DNA from: Zasmidium citrigriseum
Lineage: Eukaryota; Ascomycota; Dothideomycetes; Mycosphaerellales; Mycosphaerellaceae
DNA length: 64,000 nt
NCBI GenBank assembly: GCA_002786025.1
Contig: NHNW01000032.1
Coordinates: 310,001 to 374,000 of the forward strand
Direction: 5' to 3'
Shown piece by piece: positions 53,022 through 64,000 of this stretch (positions within the stretch are counted from its first letter, which is position 1; each line of letters begins with the position of its first letter). The notes under the pieces are model-generated. The model was not told the origin of the DNA, did not search any database, and saw only the letters and a program-made list of their open reading frames with translations. Made by a program: the position numbers and the translations under genes.

Positions 53022-53688
53022 ATTGGCTGAGGATGCCGGAGACCAGGACGATTATCTTCTGGTTGGTGCTCATGAGAGGAGGCGTGCGTGTTGGCGCGAG
53101 GAGTGAAGAAGTGGCCGTCTGATATCTGTCGTTGATGGGCGATGACGTCCTGCTTGATGGTGTATCGTGCGTGGCATCCATGCGGAGATGGAATGGGTTA
53201 AATGGTTCCGCGAATTCCCGCGAGCAGTCGAGACCAGCAGAAAAGCATAGCTTGACGGTATCTTCAGGCGTGGTCGTGAAGTCACAAAGGACCCCGCACG
53301 CTGATTATTCCCTTGCTCATTCGTCCAGAACAGGAGCTTCGCTGGAGGCTCCTTTGCGTGCTCCTCTAGCAAGACTGGTCACCTCATGTTGCAAAACAGG
53401 TTCTGGTGACGATGCTGCTTCTTGCTGAACCCCAAAGATCATCTCGCACTTCGTCCCGCAAATTTACAGACACATCTCGCCGAGATCGTCGCAGCCTTGG
53501 AGACGTCGATGGACCTGAGCTGGCGGCGCTCTTCGTCAATCATCCCCCCAGCCAGAGTTGGCATTTCTCCAGGCGACCTCGTATGGCGAAGGAGGTCAGA
53601 ATGACAAGACCACGAACGTATGTCATGACCCGACATAACTTGCGCGATTCTCGTTGTGTTCTTTTTCATCCAGTGGGGTGTCCCTCGT
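53022..53688. other. Intergenic, no gene seen
   Basis: About 670 bp between two minus-strand genes. Short frames only. Confidence 0.45.
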
Positions 53689-54882
53689 TCAGCTGCCTTC
53701 ACTCCCAGCTCTCCCACTCTTACTCCTCTTGCTTCTCCGCCTCTCTACCACTTCCACCACAGCTTCTTCTTCAGCCCCAGCTTGCGTCCATCCGGCACCT
53801 TTCCATTCGCCATCCACCTTCTTCTCTTTCTCCAGATCCGCCTCTTCGAGCTTCAAGTATGCAGCCTCCCTGCCATCGGATAGCTCTTCAGAAGGCGACC
53901 TCTTCCTCTTGCGGAACTTCTTAGGTGCCGAAGATGAAGACGTAACTGCGGGCGCTGGATCATCTTGCCCTTCGGCGTCCGCCAGAAAGTCCACCAATTT
54001 CGCAAACGGTATCCTGATTGTCCGCTCCGGATCCTCCTCTTTAACCAACTCCTCCGGCACAAAATCCTTCACGCCCAACTCCAAAGCACCCTCTCCTACA
54101 TTCCCCTCCTCATCCCTCCAAACAACCCCATCAACATCGCACCGACAAACCCCAACCTCTTCGCCTTGCTCATCCCTCTCAGTCCCCGGCCTCCAAACCC
54201 ACACCCTCGCGGTCTTATCCCTCCTCTTCCCCTTCCCATGATAAGTGATATCCAAACCCACAACAAATCGAATCTCGTGCCGACTATCCACAATATAACT
54301 CTCCGCCAGACGTGGTAAATCCTTCTTCTGCTGCGAATAACTCACTTCCACCACACAAGTTGGTAGACTCCTGCGCGATCGATGATAGAATGTTGCGTCC
54401 GGGGAGCGGTGGATTATTACGTCCTCGGTGGAGGATTGGCTGGAATTCTCGAGTTCCGGGGCGTGGAGTGTGAGCGTCGTGCTCCGGCCTTGATAGACAT
54501 CCCTCAGACTCTCCACATCCTCGCTCAATTCGCGGATAGAAGTGTATATCGCCTCATCAACCAGCGCGATGAACCGCTCATGCACCGCCGTGGGCATGCG
54601 CAGCACAAACTCCTCTACTGTTGGATCAAAGTCCCAGCGGACTTTATCCTCAAAAAACCCCCTCAAATCCCCAAGTCTCGCCTGAAACTCTTCAAACTGC
54701 GCGGCCGAGAGCTTGAATCGTCTCCTCCCACCCTCAAGCCTCCCCTCCCTCCACAACCTCAAAATGCCCAAGACTCGGTCGACGGCGGAGATGCGTTTCG
54801 GGGAGAGCGGCGGCGAGGGCGGGAGGGCGGCGTCGGGTTCGATGTCGCTGCTGGGGGGCGTGTAGACGCCTTTGGGCGACAT
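53689..54882 (-). CDS. PD-(D/E)XK nuclease-like nuclear protein (397 aa)
   Basis: Single exon from ATG 54882. The N-terminal third has a Pro/Ser stretch (TPPSSDIEPDAALPPSPPLS) and helices. The core at about 158-232 reads SPDATFYHRSRRSLPTCVVE, then VSYSQQKKDLPRLAESYIV, and later ARVWVWRPG. The Asp of PDATF (162) and the Glu of VVEVS (179) stand where PD-(D/E)XK enzymes of the Uma2-like kind place their metal ligands, with Ser in place of the usual Lys. A basic cluster (KKFRKRKRSPSEE) and RRRSKRSKSGR at the C-terminus suggest nuclear location. Proteins like this occur in many ascomycetes, some in high copy number. Whether the site is active cannot be decided here. Confidence 0.72.
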   Translation of the reverse strand: MSPKGVYTPPSSDIEPDAALPPSPPLSPKRISAVDRVLGILRLWREGRLEGGRRRFKLSAAQFEEFQARLGDLRGFFEDKVRWDFDPTVEEFVLRMPTAVHERFIALVDEAIYTSIRELSEDVESLRDVYQGRSTTLTLHAPELENSSQSSTEDVIIHRSPDATFYHRSRRSLPTCVVEVSYSQQKKDLPRLAESYIVDSRHEIRFVVGLDITYHGKGKRRDKTARVWVWRPGTERDEQGEEVGVCRCDVDGVVWRDEEGNVGEGALELGVKDFVPEELVKEEDPERTIRIPFAKLVDFLADAEGQDDPAPAVTSSSSAPKKFRKRKRSPSEELSDGREAAYLKLEEADLEKEKKVDGEWKGAGWTQAGAEEEAVVEVVERRRSKRSKSGRAGSEGS

Positions 54883-55600
54883 TAAGAGATTGTTGGTGTT
54901 CGATGGGAAAGAGATGGGAGATGTTGTTGATGCGTTGGAGGTGCTGGATTGCGACGGGAGGCGCCGGGGCCAGCCAGCCTCTTTTCAGCCTGGTGTGATT
55001 AGGTAAGTTGAGCGTGGGGTGATTGCGGAGAGTTTCACTTGGGGTTTTGCCTCCTTTTCTTCTTCGACAACACAACATCTCCTCATTTTCATTCACCTGT
55101 CAACACAGCCAAAATGGTACTGTTCTTTCGGATGACGGATTGAAGATTCTTTCATCTGGCCATGCCGCCTGAGCGAGTGCCTAAATACTTGTGCCACAGT
55201 CATGCTCGAAAAAGCACCGCTTTGGTAGTGCCAGCGAGAATGACCTGCACTTCTTCATGAACTCAGCTTGGAGCGTCGCCTTCTCCTGGGCGAGTACACA
55301 ATCCCAAGATTCTTCAAGAGGTTTCAAGGAATCTTGATCTCCGGTGACCAACCCGGGCACAGCTGAGGACGTTCGCTGCTCTGGACGGAACACTGAGGGC
55401 GAGAAGCCAGACACAGCACCGGTGAAGGTCTGTTGAAGGATTAGCATCATGATTTGACATGCGTGTTACCATGTATCACGACGTTCGCCTAGCTGGTCGC
55501 CTGTGGCACACTCCAGCGCAAAGATAAGTGATCCCGGCTCGCTACTAATGAACTCTCAGACACTCGCCCGATTGACCTCCATATATGTTACACGAACGCC
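54883..55600. other. Intergenic; possible 89-codon gene
   Basis: An ATG-started minus-strand frame at 55181-55450 (89 codons; MMLILQQTFTGAVSGF to FFEHDCGTSI) could be a small gene but has no known family. At 55114 an ATG in good context (AAAATGG) after a pyrimidine-rich leader opens only nine codons. Confidence 0.35.
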
Positions 55601-57452
55601 ATGCGCTGGACAGTATTGAAGAAGAAACAGCCGCTGGAAGGGACTTCCCCCACGAGCCGTCTGACCAATATCGACCGAAGCGACGGCGAGCTCTCCCGAG
55701 CAGGACGGCTACTCCTCTGGTGGCCAGAACTCACAGCGACAGTGCTCAGCATCGCGTTCATGGTCGCCATCGTCGTCTTCTTATCCCAGGTCGATGAGAC
55801 GAGATCGGACGAGTGGAGCTTCCCTTGGCACATCAAACCGAACACCGTGGTATCTCTCCTGGCCGCCGGCTCTCGGATCTCCATGTTGATGGTCATCTCA
55901 GAGTGCATCAGCCAGCTGAAATGGATTTACTTCGAGCAACGGCCTCACCGTCTTCGTGATTTTCAGATCTTTGATGAAGCGAGCAGGGGACCATGGGGAT
56001 CAAGTCGTCTCATTTGGCATGTCAAAGCAAGAGCGACGGTGGCTTCCGCGGGAGCTTTTGTCGGTATACTAGCCTTGGCCACCGAGCCTTTTGCTCAACA
56101 AGTCCTTGCTGTCGTGCAGAAGCGCGTTGGCACTGGGGAGGCCACTCTCCCGTCTGCTACCGTCTTTGACTCTGGGTACATCCGCCGCGAACCTGCTGAT
56201 GCGTCCTTCACCACGGAATACTTCAAAGGTCCGCCTGCGATCCCTACCTCGCCGGGTGACACTAATTTCGCGTGGCAGAAAGCCTCTTGACTATGACCAG
56301 AGGTATTAGCGCCGAGAGCTTTCCCACCGATATTCGATTCAGTTGTCCCACAGGTGAGTGCGAGTGGACTCCGTTCTCAACATTGGGACTGTGCAGCACC
56401 TGTCGAAACGCAACGAGCAAGCTCAACATCAAGTGCGGAGATGCCATACCTGGGTATTACGAGGCCACGTGCAACTGCACTGTGTCACCCCTGTTATTTG
56501 TCAATACCACTCTTAAACTGGAAGAACGTGGCTGGCCAACCGCACTTCTAATGCGTGCAAAGCGCGAATATTGGGGTCCTTCAGGAGGCGCCATCGTCAG
56601 AATAGTTGCATTGTCCGCGCCCCAGACGTACGCCGATGAATTCCAGGCCATTAATGTTGGCGAATCTTGCCCGACCCCGCCACCTCTGGAAGCTCTGGAA
56701 TGTGATATTCGATGGTGCATGAAGCACTACGAGGAGAGCAGAGTCACCCAAGGCTCTTTGCAACACGAGGTCACGTCCACAAGTGAACTTCGCTTCAAAT
56801 CCGGCTTGCGCACACTCTGCGAAGATCGTTCGCATAAACTATTGGGTGAGACAGATGAGCTGTACATCATGATGGAGGATGAGGGGAATGACATTTCAAT
56901 CGATTGCTCGCATCTCACGTATTCCGGTCTCCCTCACGGCATAGTTGCGATCTCATCCAGAAATCACACGGCCACCGGCCTGTCTATTGAGGCGGGGCTA
57001 TGGTTAAACTTGATTTCGGTAGGATGTCAGACATCAGTGCTGCTGAGATTTACATCGCCAACAACGGCAATCTGTCGAAGACAATGGAAGGCATAGCGCA
57101 GAGCTTCACCACCAGGATCAGCTAGGGCAGAAACAGCACCCTCTTACAAGGGACAGCCTACAGCCAAGTCAACTTTATTGAAGTCAACTGGCCGTGGCTC
57201 ATTTATCCCATCTGCCTGGTCTTTCTCTCCACTGCTTTTCTGATCACATCCATGGTCTTCTCAGCCGAAAACAGCAAAGTCGTCTGGAAATCATCCAGTC
57301 TTGCGGTCCTTTTCCACGGACTGCGAACATGGCCCGCCGACGAGTTGCATCAGACAAAACACATGAAGATCGAGAAGAGGTCCAAGGAGTTGTGGGCACA
57401 GTTGAGGCGGGATGACCATGGCAATATTTCGCTTGTTGAGAGTCGGTCGTGA
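55601..57452 (+). pseudogene. DUF3176 membrane protein, broken by two frame breaks and a stop
   Basis: ATG 55601. The first segment has a membrane span (WWPELTATVLSIAFMVAIVV), then ISECISQLKWIYFEQRPHRL and IFDEASRGPWGSSRLIW, the hallmark of fungal DUF3176 proteins. A second segment in another frame gives FSCPTGECEW and TLGLCSTC, then ECDIRWCMKHYEESRVTQGS. A third frame gives AEIYIANNGNLSKTMEGIAQ, then an in-frame TAG at 57123-57125, and after it the final membrane span (VNWPWLIYPICLVFLSTAFL). The frame changes near 56,285 and near 56,997 (in a GGGG run). A 47-bp intron (56256-56302) could bypass the first break but would remove conserved sequence. Length is about that of a full gene. Either a recent pseudogene or several sequence errors. 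Confidence 0.75.
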
Positions 57453-57804
57453 TAAATAATCTGGCAGTGTATGAGAAGAATACTGAGCTGTTCTTCTAGG
57501 CAGGTTTCCATTCGAACTCGAACGCATCTTCTATCGGCGGCACAATCAAGTCCTACCCCAATGTCAGCCTCCCAGCCTCCCCAAAATAGCCGACCGACCG
57601 CACCGTATTCGCACCCGAAAACCCCCAGGCACGAAGTGCGAGAAATAGCGTCGTTACACAACAGCTCCCACACTCCTACCTTCCAAGCGAGCTGAAACCC
57701 TACTCCACAAACTTCACCGTCACGATGAGTCTCCCCAACTCCAGCTCACAAAACACCCTCCCCACGCACCCCAACTTTCCCCTTCCCACGACAGACATCC
57801 AACC
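57453..57804. other. Intergenic, no gene seen
   Basis: The 350 bp downstream of the broken DUF3176 gene. Pro/Ser-rich frames only. Confidence 0.4.
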
Positions 57805-58113
57805 ATGCCAAAATCCACCGAAGGCCCCACCCTCTCCTCAGGCGCGATCGCCGGAATATCAATCGGAGCGGCATTAATGCTCTTCATCATTTTGATGTGG
57901 ATATTTCGCTGGTCGCGGCGCAGCCGCGACAATATAGCCCGGACGGATCATGCGGTGCAGAAGATGAAGGGGGCGTTTGGGATTGGGGGGCAGAAAGAGG
58001 TGAGGAGGTATGGGAGGAGGGAGGGGTTGGGTGGGGGAAGGTGGGAGAGGGAGGGGCAGGGGGATTTGAGGACGTTGCCTGCTGCGGTTGTTGGGAGGGG
58101 GGCGGCGGGGTGA
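57805..58113 (+). CDS. Possible small single-span membrane protein (102 aa)
   Basis: ATG 57805 in the context AACCATGC. One hydrophobic segment, AIAGISIGAALMLFIILMWI, at residues 14-33, is followed by basic FRWSRRSRD, so the C-terminus should be cytoplasmic. The tail is Gly/Arg-rich. It resembles the membrane-anchor end of Mid2-like or similar surface proteins and could be the last exon of a longer gene, but no extracellular domain was found upstream in a matching frame. No family recognised. Confidence 0.4.
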   Translation: MPKSTEGPTLSSGAIAGISIGAALMLFIILMWIFRWSRRSRDNIARTDHAVQKMKGAFGIGGQKEVRRYGRREGLGGGRWEREGQGDLRTLPAAVVGRGAAG

Positions 58114-59901
58114 GGATCAAGAGGGAGAAAAGATTGGGGTGTTGTGGACACCTTCAAGAACAGAGAAAAAGTGGAAGCCGGAGCCTTTGGGTCTACCTTT
58201 CAATGACACCGAAGAGCGCACAATCATCGATCGAAGATCATGCGGCTGATCCCAGTTCGAACGAATGCTTCTCTAGTCAACGAAAAGACGAACCTATACC
58301 AAATCTCATTTTGCGATTGACAGCAACACTTCGAAGCCGGTTCACTACCGGCAAACCACGCCGCATCCGCCTAAAGAATATCCCATCACCCTTGAAAGCA
58401 ATCAGACGATTCTCCGGGGAAAGAGCATCGTACAACCCCAGACCTCGACAATTAAAACTTTGCCAAAGACGGGCCCGGCATCTGGAGTCAAGACGCTGAA
58501 GCATATCGAGTTCGCCAGGCGCAGGACAGTCGAAAAGCCCAGAGAAGAAGGCTGCCGTCTTCAATCCTGGCGGGAATTGAAACGATTGTCCGGCGGTCCG
58601 GCGCTGCGGCCATCGACCGTTGCAGCAAGAGATGCAAATTGGAACAGAGCTCCAATAGTCATTTCAAGAGCAAGTTGACTGGCCCATGAACGTTCGGAGG
58701 TCTCGTCAAATTGTGATGACCGTTTCATGCTCCAATGTTCGATCTCACGCTAGGAGGTACGACTGGCTTCAAGGGAAAAAACCGGGCTCAGTCGTCTGAT
58801 CAGCGTGCTCGGGCTTGAATCTCACTTGAATGGGAAACGTCCACTCATTCAGGCCCTTTCCCGCTATCTCGTACCTCTCATCTGCCCCGATGCTGGGTTC
58901 GCCTGCTCTTGAGATCCATTCGCATCGCACTCTGATCTCCGTCTCCTTAACTCCAGACCGCTCTTGCAGAAAGGTCGCTCTTTCAGGCGTACGAAATCGA
59001 CAATTTCACGACCTCGCTGCCTTCATCTCGTACCCGGCATAGCGATTGCAGATCCAACTCCTCTTCTCGCCAGGCATGCATCAATTCCCTCGTCAACCTC
59101 CCATGGCAATCTTGCTCCCACTCTTCCAGATCAAGCATGTCGATAGCAGGGCGCAAATGCACAACTGCGGTCTCCATGCTTCGACTGACCTGGAGAGGCA
59201 GCCAAGATGCAGTCTTCATCCACTACTGCACCATCCATCACATGTCAACACCATCACAAACCCCCTCTTCATCACTGCTCACCTCCTCGAGGATCAATCA
59301 GCCAGATAGTGGAAATATATCCAAGGACCTCTTTTCCCCAAAGGGTCGTACAAACCAGCCGTGACCACGGAGGCGGATGTGGAACCCGTAGCGTCCTTGG
59401 GAACGGGCAAGAGTTGGCCGAACTTCTCAGATCTCTTCTGCTTCCACACCCGAACGTACGAAAACCTTTTCAGAGAGCCTGTGCGTGGATTATGCCGTCG
59501 AGTGTTTCGGTATCGTCTCGCCTCGCATGATAGCTGTGCTGCTTCGAATTTTGTTCGCGGCCGTGATCGGGATGTGGAGATCTTCATCCACTCCAAGCGT
59601 GATCATGAGCTGTGAGCCGGATCTTGCGTTCAGTGTTTCGTCTTCGAAGGTTTCGCAGGTCTGGCTGATTGGTGTGAGTAATGTCAGTGCTGCCACTCGC
59701 GAGAATCCTGATCAAGTCAAATGCCAGAAGAAGGCTGCAAATTCTCAATCCATGCCATTTCATGTTCTGTGCTGTCTTTTCTCATGTTCCGTATCCCTTC
59801 AATGCACGCAAACCAAGCACGCAAATGCGACCATGTCCCCGGGGTATCCCATGCCTTTGTGTCCATCATGCGCTTCCGTTTCCTCCGACACGAGCGAAGT
59901 C
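58114..59901. other. 1.8-kb stretch without a supported gene
   Basis: Several frames of 70-110 codons are open on both strands, without motifs and mostly without good ATG starts. The part next to 59,902 is the terminator side of the permease gene. Confidence 0.45.
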
Positions 59902-62371
59902 TTACTTCTCCTCATCAAAGTAATTCGGACTCTCGTTTCCTCGCTCCGCGGCAACGACACTCTGCCTCCTCTGCTCATTGCCGCCCTTGGTCTTCTTGAT
60001 GCCGAAGAGTTGTCCGATTTCCTGCCAGAAACCGACGGGCGGGCCGATGAAGGTTTGCTCGTAGGCGTCGATGATGGGGCGTTCCCAGACGAGGTCGGCC
60101 TGGACATACATGTTAGTAAGGGCTGGACATTATGTTTTGTGGTGACAGGGAGGGTGAGGGTGGAAATGTCTTGTGGTGTGGAGTACGAACCTCGTGTGGT
60201 TTGACAATCTTGGTCTTCTTAACAAACTTCCAGATGAAGTACAGCGGCGGGATGAACAACTGCATGGTGTACTGGGAGAAGAAGTTGCTGACGTCCCAGG
60301 GCGTGTAGCAGGTGTAGCCGTACATGCAGAGGACGACGAACATCCAGATGCCGCCGATCCAGGCGCAGTAGGGTTGGAACCATCCCTAAGAGCATATCAG
60401 TGAGGAGATGTGACGAGGTGAAGTTGGAGGTTGGGATATCGTACTTTGTAGGGCAGCTTGTTCCTGTCGAAGCCCTGCGCTTTGCAAGCGCGGTAGTAGA
60501 AGATGTAGGTGATGGACATTGTGACGTAGTTAATCAGACCTGCGAGTTATCAGTACATAAGAACTCTCTGCGATCAGTATTGCGAAGACATACCACCACC
60601 AGTGACCAAACTAGCAAACCAGTTGATGACATCCGAAGAGCTGCTCGAGACCTGCAGGAAGGACAGGCAGGGGAAGATCATGACGACGAAGAAGCAGTAG
60701 ATCGGGATACCATTGCGGGTGCACTTGGTCAGGAAGCGAGGGGCACGGCCTTCGAGGGCGAGGCCGTACAAGTTTCGGATGGCGCAGTAGGTGTAGGTGT
60801 TGCCGGCCGAGAAGATGGATGTCAGGAGGAGGCTGCCAAGATCGTAAGTATTCGATGTCCACGGAGCTTTGAGGTGGTTTGACTCACGCATTGACGATAT
60901 CTGGGAACACGCTGATACCCAGGTTCTTCATGGCAATGACATACGGCGAAGCACCAGCAGAGCCGTTACCCTCACCACCAACGACAACATCCCTGAGGAG
61001 ACGGTCGCGCGAGGGGCAGACAATGCCAACTGCCAGGGCACCCACGATGAAGAAGATGCCAAAGCGAACGTACACCATCTTGAACGCAGCCTTGATGTAG
61101 GTCCTTGGTCGAACAGCCTCAGCAGCGACGATCGAAATGTACTCCGGTCCGACGACAGTGAACAGGGCGGAGTGGAGTGCGGCCAGGAAGCCTTCGAATC
61201 TGCCGAGTGCACCGGTCGAGATGTACTCGCGGAATGCGGCGCCGTTATTGAAGTTGCGGAAGCCATATGCATCGCCTTGTGGGTTGCCGCCGACCATGGT
61301 GATGAAGGTGAAGAAGAAGAGGGCGAAGATCAAGATGACCTTTCCTCCTGAGAGCCAGAACTCGGCTTCACCATAGGCGCGCACTGCTAGGATGTTGATG
61401 CCGCTGAGAATGTGTTAGCACTGGACATATAATCTCGAACGAAGCGTGTCGTCAAATAAGCAATGCTGCGGATCTTGGTGCAACATTGCTTTGGCCTGGA
61501 AATGCTTCGAACGTGCTTGTGTATGTTCTTGTCGCTTGGGGTTCTTGTCGCTTGGGGTTCTTGTCGCTTGGGGTCCTTGTCGCTTGGGGTTCTTGTCGCC
61601 TGAGCGTTTCTCGCTTGTTGGGCTTCTTGTTGCTTAGGTTGGTGTCTTATCGCATTGGCATTCCTCGTCGCATTGGCAAAATCTTCGCTTCCATCGGTCG
61701 CTCTGGGCGAAGGAAAAGGGGCAAAACATACGCATAGCAGATAATCACACCAACGATGATGCCGGCAATGGGACCCGGTTCCCTAACCGTCTCACTCCAA
61801 TACGAAGCGACAAGTCCGAAAGCAGAGATCTCGAATGGGATGAGAAGAGCCTCGTAGAAGCTACACAAGTCATGTTAGTACCGTAATCCCCCCATGCCTT
61901 TCTGATAGGGATTGCTGCTGACAAAAAGTTCCATCCAACCATAAAACCCAACGCATCGTCGACCCATTTACCTGCCAGACGGATGAAGCCTCCAGAGACG
62001 GGATAGGCAGTGCTCATCTCGGCGATGCTGTTGTTGACCATGGCGAGGAAACATGATTGAATCGTGTATGCGATCAACAAATTCCCTGCTCCGCCGTTGT
62101 ACAGACCCGTTCCAATGGACACGAAGAGTGCCGTTCCCTACAAAACATCAGTCACGTGCTCGACACTTTTTCAGATCACGTGACTCACGATCGAGCCTCC
62201 AATGGCGATGAGCTGGATCTGGCGGTTGGCGAGATGGCGCTGGAGCTGATCCGCGTTGGAGACGACGTATCCATCCTGGATATCAGCATCGCCAGCGTTG
62301 TGGGCGGCGAACTCGGGGACGGGGTCGGATGCCTCTTCGGCGTCGTCTTTGCCGGTGCTGAACCAGCCCAT
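59902..62371 (-). CDS. Fungal amino acid permease, DIP5-like (589 aa, 8 exons)
   Basis: Exons: 62371-62189, 62137-61923, 61860-61732, 61403-60888, 60832-60594, 60539-60445, 60385-60191, 60099-59902. All seven introns have GT-AG ends and phases that close, giving 1,770 bp. The N-terminal tail is acidic; the first span contains AIGGSIGTALFVSIGTGL, the signature of the amino acid permease (AAT/APC) family. Further marks are YPVSGGFIRLAGKWVDDALG, GWNFFFYEALLIPFEI, HSALFTVVGPEYISIVAAEA, SIFSAGNTYTYCAIRNLYGL and the cytoplasmic ADLVWERPIIDAYEQTF near the end. About twelve membrane spans are expected; it imports amino acids at the plasma membrane. The DIP5-like label (acidic amino acids) is inferred from the general pattern. 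Intron 3 is 328 bp, far longer than the others (51-91 bp). Confidence 0.9.
61525..61604 (+). repeat. 16-bp tandem repeat inside permease intron 3
   Basis: Five units of GTTCTTGTCGCTTGGG: the first three identical, the fourth with one change, the fifth with two. Degenerate relatives continue to about 61,680 (TCGCATTGGCA). The repeat explains most of the unusual length of this intron. Confidence 0.8.
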
Positions 62372-64000
62372 GGTCGCGGTCGCGGAGTGGTGGGAGCTTC
62401 AGACGGGGTGGTGCGGAGGTGGAGCCAGGTTGTCGGTGTCGTCGTCGTCCCAGCAAAGAGGTTAAAGAGAAAGAGAGACGAAAGAAAAGAGGATTGAAGG
62501 TCAGCTGAAAGTCAAATTGCGACGTTGAAAGTGACAGCGTCTGTGCTCGCTCGGTTGAAGGTGTGAACGATTGCTTCGCCGCACTCGAGCTGGTGGGCGA
62601 AGGATTGTGCGACCCCACCCGCAGGCGAATGGAGGTTGGAGACGGCTCAGATCGCCGCCGCCGCCGCCCCGGGATTTGATTCACAAGCCCACTAAATATT
62701 GATGGAGCATTTGCTGGGTCTTTGATGAGGTGGATATCTACGTCCAATCAGGGTAAGCAGCCACGTGCAGCTCGCATGCGACCGGCGGGCGATCCCTGCT
62801 CGGTGCGGGCGAGCGTTGACGTACGCCCAGGAGATCGAGTTGTCAGTACTAGATACATGCAGTCATCCATCTTCTCTACCTCTTCAAACTACTACTCTGG
62901 GACGTCGTATCCAGTCAAAACCATCTACACATCTTGAAGGTCAAGATAGTGGCGGAGATAAGCCTGTCATCACATCCCACTCTTGTACCACGAGAAGATT
63001 TTGCACGACCTCAATACTCGAATGGGAAATACGCCGCCGACATCAGGATTCCCAAGCTCCCGCCCTGCGTCGCTACCGAGTTTGGAGGAACGCCCATGTG
63101 ACTCGGCGCGCTCCGCGGTCTTGCCAATCGTTGCGCCTATCACTCGCCGCCCAGCCGGATCAAAAGGCTTTTCAGCCGCCGCCACATTTATGCCAGAGAT
63201 GCCTTGTGGCCTGGATTTTCGCCTTGATGCCAGAACGTATGCCTGAGGAGGTTGTTGTGATGGCTGTGATGAAGTGAGGCCTTCGGTGGTGATTTGGAAT
63301 GCACGAATGAGGCAGAAGATGCTTGCATGAGTGTGTGATGTGCTAGGTGCGTGAGAAGGCAGGTCTTTGCGAAATCTTACTGCTTCAAGATCTGACATCC
63401 TGGAATATCAAATCTGCAAGACAAAGCTTATGCTGACAAGGCCGCCAAACGAGATATTTATCGTCGGTTCCTGAGCCTAACATCGGCTCGTGTTCCGCAA
63501 GACGTATGGACCTACTGTTCGGCAGAGGAACCGAAGCATTCATAGGAACGTTCACCTTCGTCAGTACCACTCTGGACAGGATTGTCAGCGGAAACTCAAT
63601 AGCTTTCTCCGGAACGATTGTGTGAGCGGAGTCTGGAATCAGACTGGAACAGTTGTTCTTGGTATCGCTCAAAAGTACACAGTCATTGCGTACATCGGAA
63701 GCCGCGGTAAGGTATCTTCTTTTGAGGAGCAGACGAACAAATATCTCTGGCCACATACCTGCAACCGCAGCACTCGGAATTTGGATGTTCTGGATCAAGC
63801 AACGGGACCGGCCATCGTAAAGACAGGAGACATCGTCTTCGAGGAGGCAAGAGTATGCTGTGTATCCTTCATGGGCAATGCACCTACATGTAGTCCTGGA
63901 CACTTCGACTGAAAATGACTCACTATGCCTCATAAGGGCTGCGAACTTCGCTCTGGGTTAATGGGAATCCCAATCTGGTCACCGTTCGAAGCAGACTTTC
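62372..64000. other. Permease promoter and unresolved right end
   Basis: The first several hundred bases are the upstream region of the permease gene, including CACGTG-like words near its first intron. From about 63,380 to 63,930 frames of 140-180 codons are open on both strands without recognisable family. A + strand stretch around 63,510-63,610 reads MDLLFGRGTEAFIGTFTFVS and may be an exon of a gene that runs off the window. Confidence 0.4.

Noticed and set aside
63385..63933. 182-codon minus-strand frame near the right end
   Set aside because: An overlapping frame on the other strand is equally open, and neither has known features.
1..64000. CRISPR arrays, operons, bacterial ribosome binding sites
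   Set aside because: Introns and gene families are fungal; no spaced identical repeats of the CRISPR kind were seen.

Overview
The window looks like a scaffold piece from a filamentous ascomycete, most probably a dothideomycete. The grounds are short 47-91 bp GT-AG introns, compact one-exon genes, many copies of the fungal module 'LPxELRNxIY ... CRQxRxE', fungal-only families (DUF3176, a Mid2-like surface protein, a DIP5-type amino acid permease), and one block of DNA mutated in the manner of repeat-induced point mutation (RIP). The genus is not determined.

Layout. Bases 1 to about 10,855 are a dead repeat island. CpA and TpG are almost absent (about 16 found by eye in 10.8 kb), CpG is kept, and only two ATG triplets were seen on both strands together. 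The island ends sharply at a small inverted repeat (10,856-10,931). Ordinary gene-bearing DNA starts directly after it.

From 11.2 to 50.7 kb the window holds 19 short intracellular proteins that start with, or contain, an F-box/2EXR-like motif. They fall into five subgroups: (A) LPxELRNxIY, five genes, 11.2-24.2 kb; (B) LPxEL with a long C-terminal part, five genes, 20.0-31.1 kb; (C) canonical fungal F-box, 32.2-33.3 and 48.6-50.7 kb; (D) a divergent pair, 34.0-35.9 kb; (E) LPQEL, four genes in a row, 44.0-48.3 kb. Three coiled-coil proteins, a Mid2-like surface protein and a secreted DUF4185-like protein lie among them. Between 35.9 and 42.2 kb no intact gene was found, only decayed coding fragments. 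Several intergenic stretches carry diverged direct repeats, and some promoters share GCTAGC / ATTCACG words.

From 50.9 kb on the content is more ordinary: a PLP-dependent threonine aldolase with an undefined base near its 3' end, a secreted eight-cysteine protein with a probable Kex2 site, a nuclear-looking PD-(D/E)XK-like protein, a broken DUF3176 membrane-protein gene, and an eight-exon amino acid permease whose long third intron holds a 16-bp tandem repeat.

How it fits together. The central feature is a dense, diversifying F-box-like family next to a RIP-saturated repeat island. F-box proteins normally act as substrate adaptors of SCF ubiquitin ligases, so the array could be a set of fast-evolving recognition proteins. 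That is inference; no function of an individual member can be read from the sequence. Starts were placed on ATG codons; longer open frames that begin on GTG or TTG were cut back.
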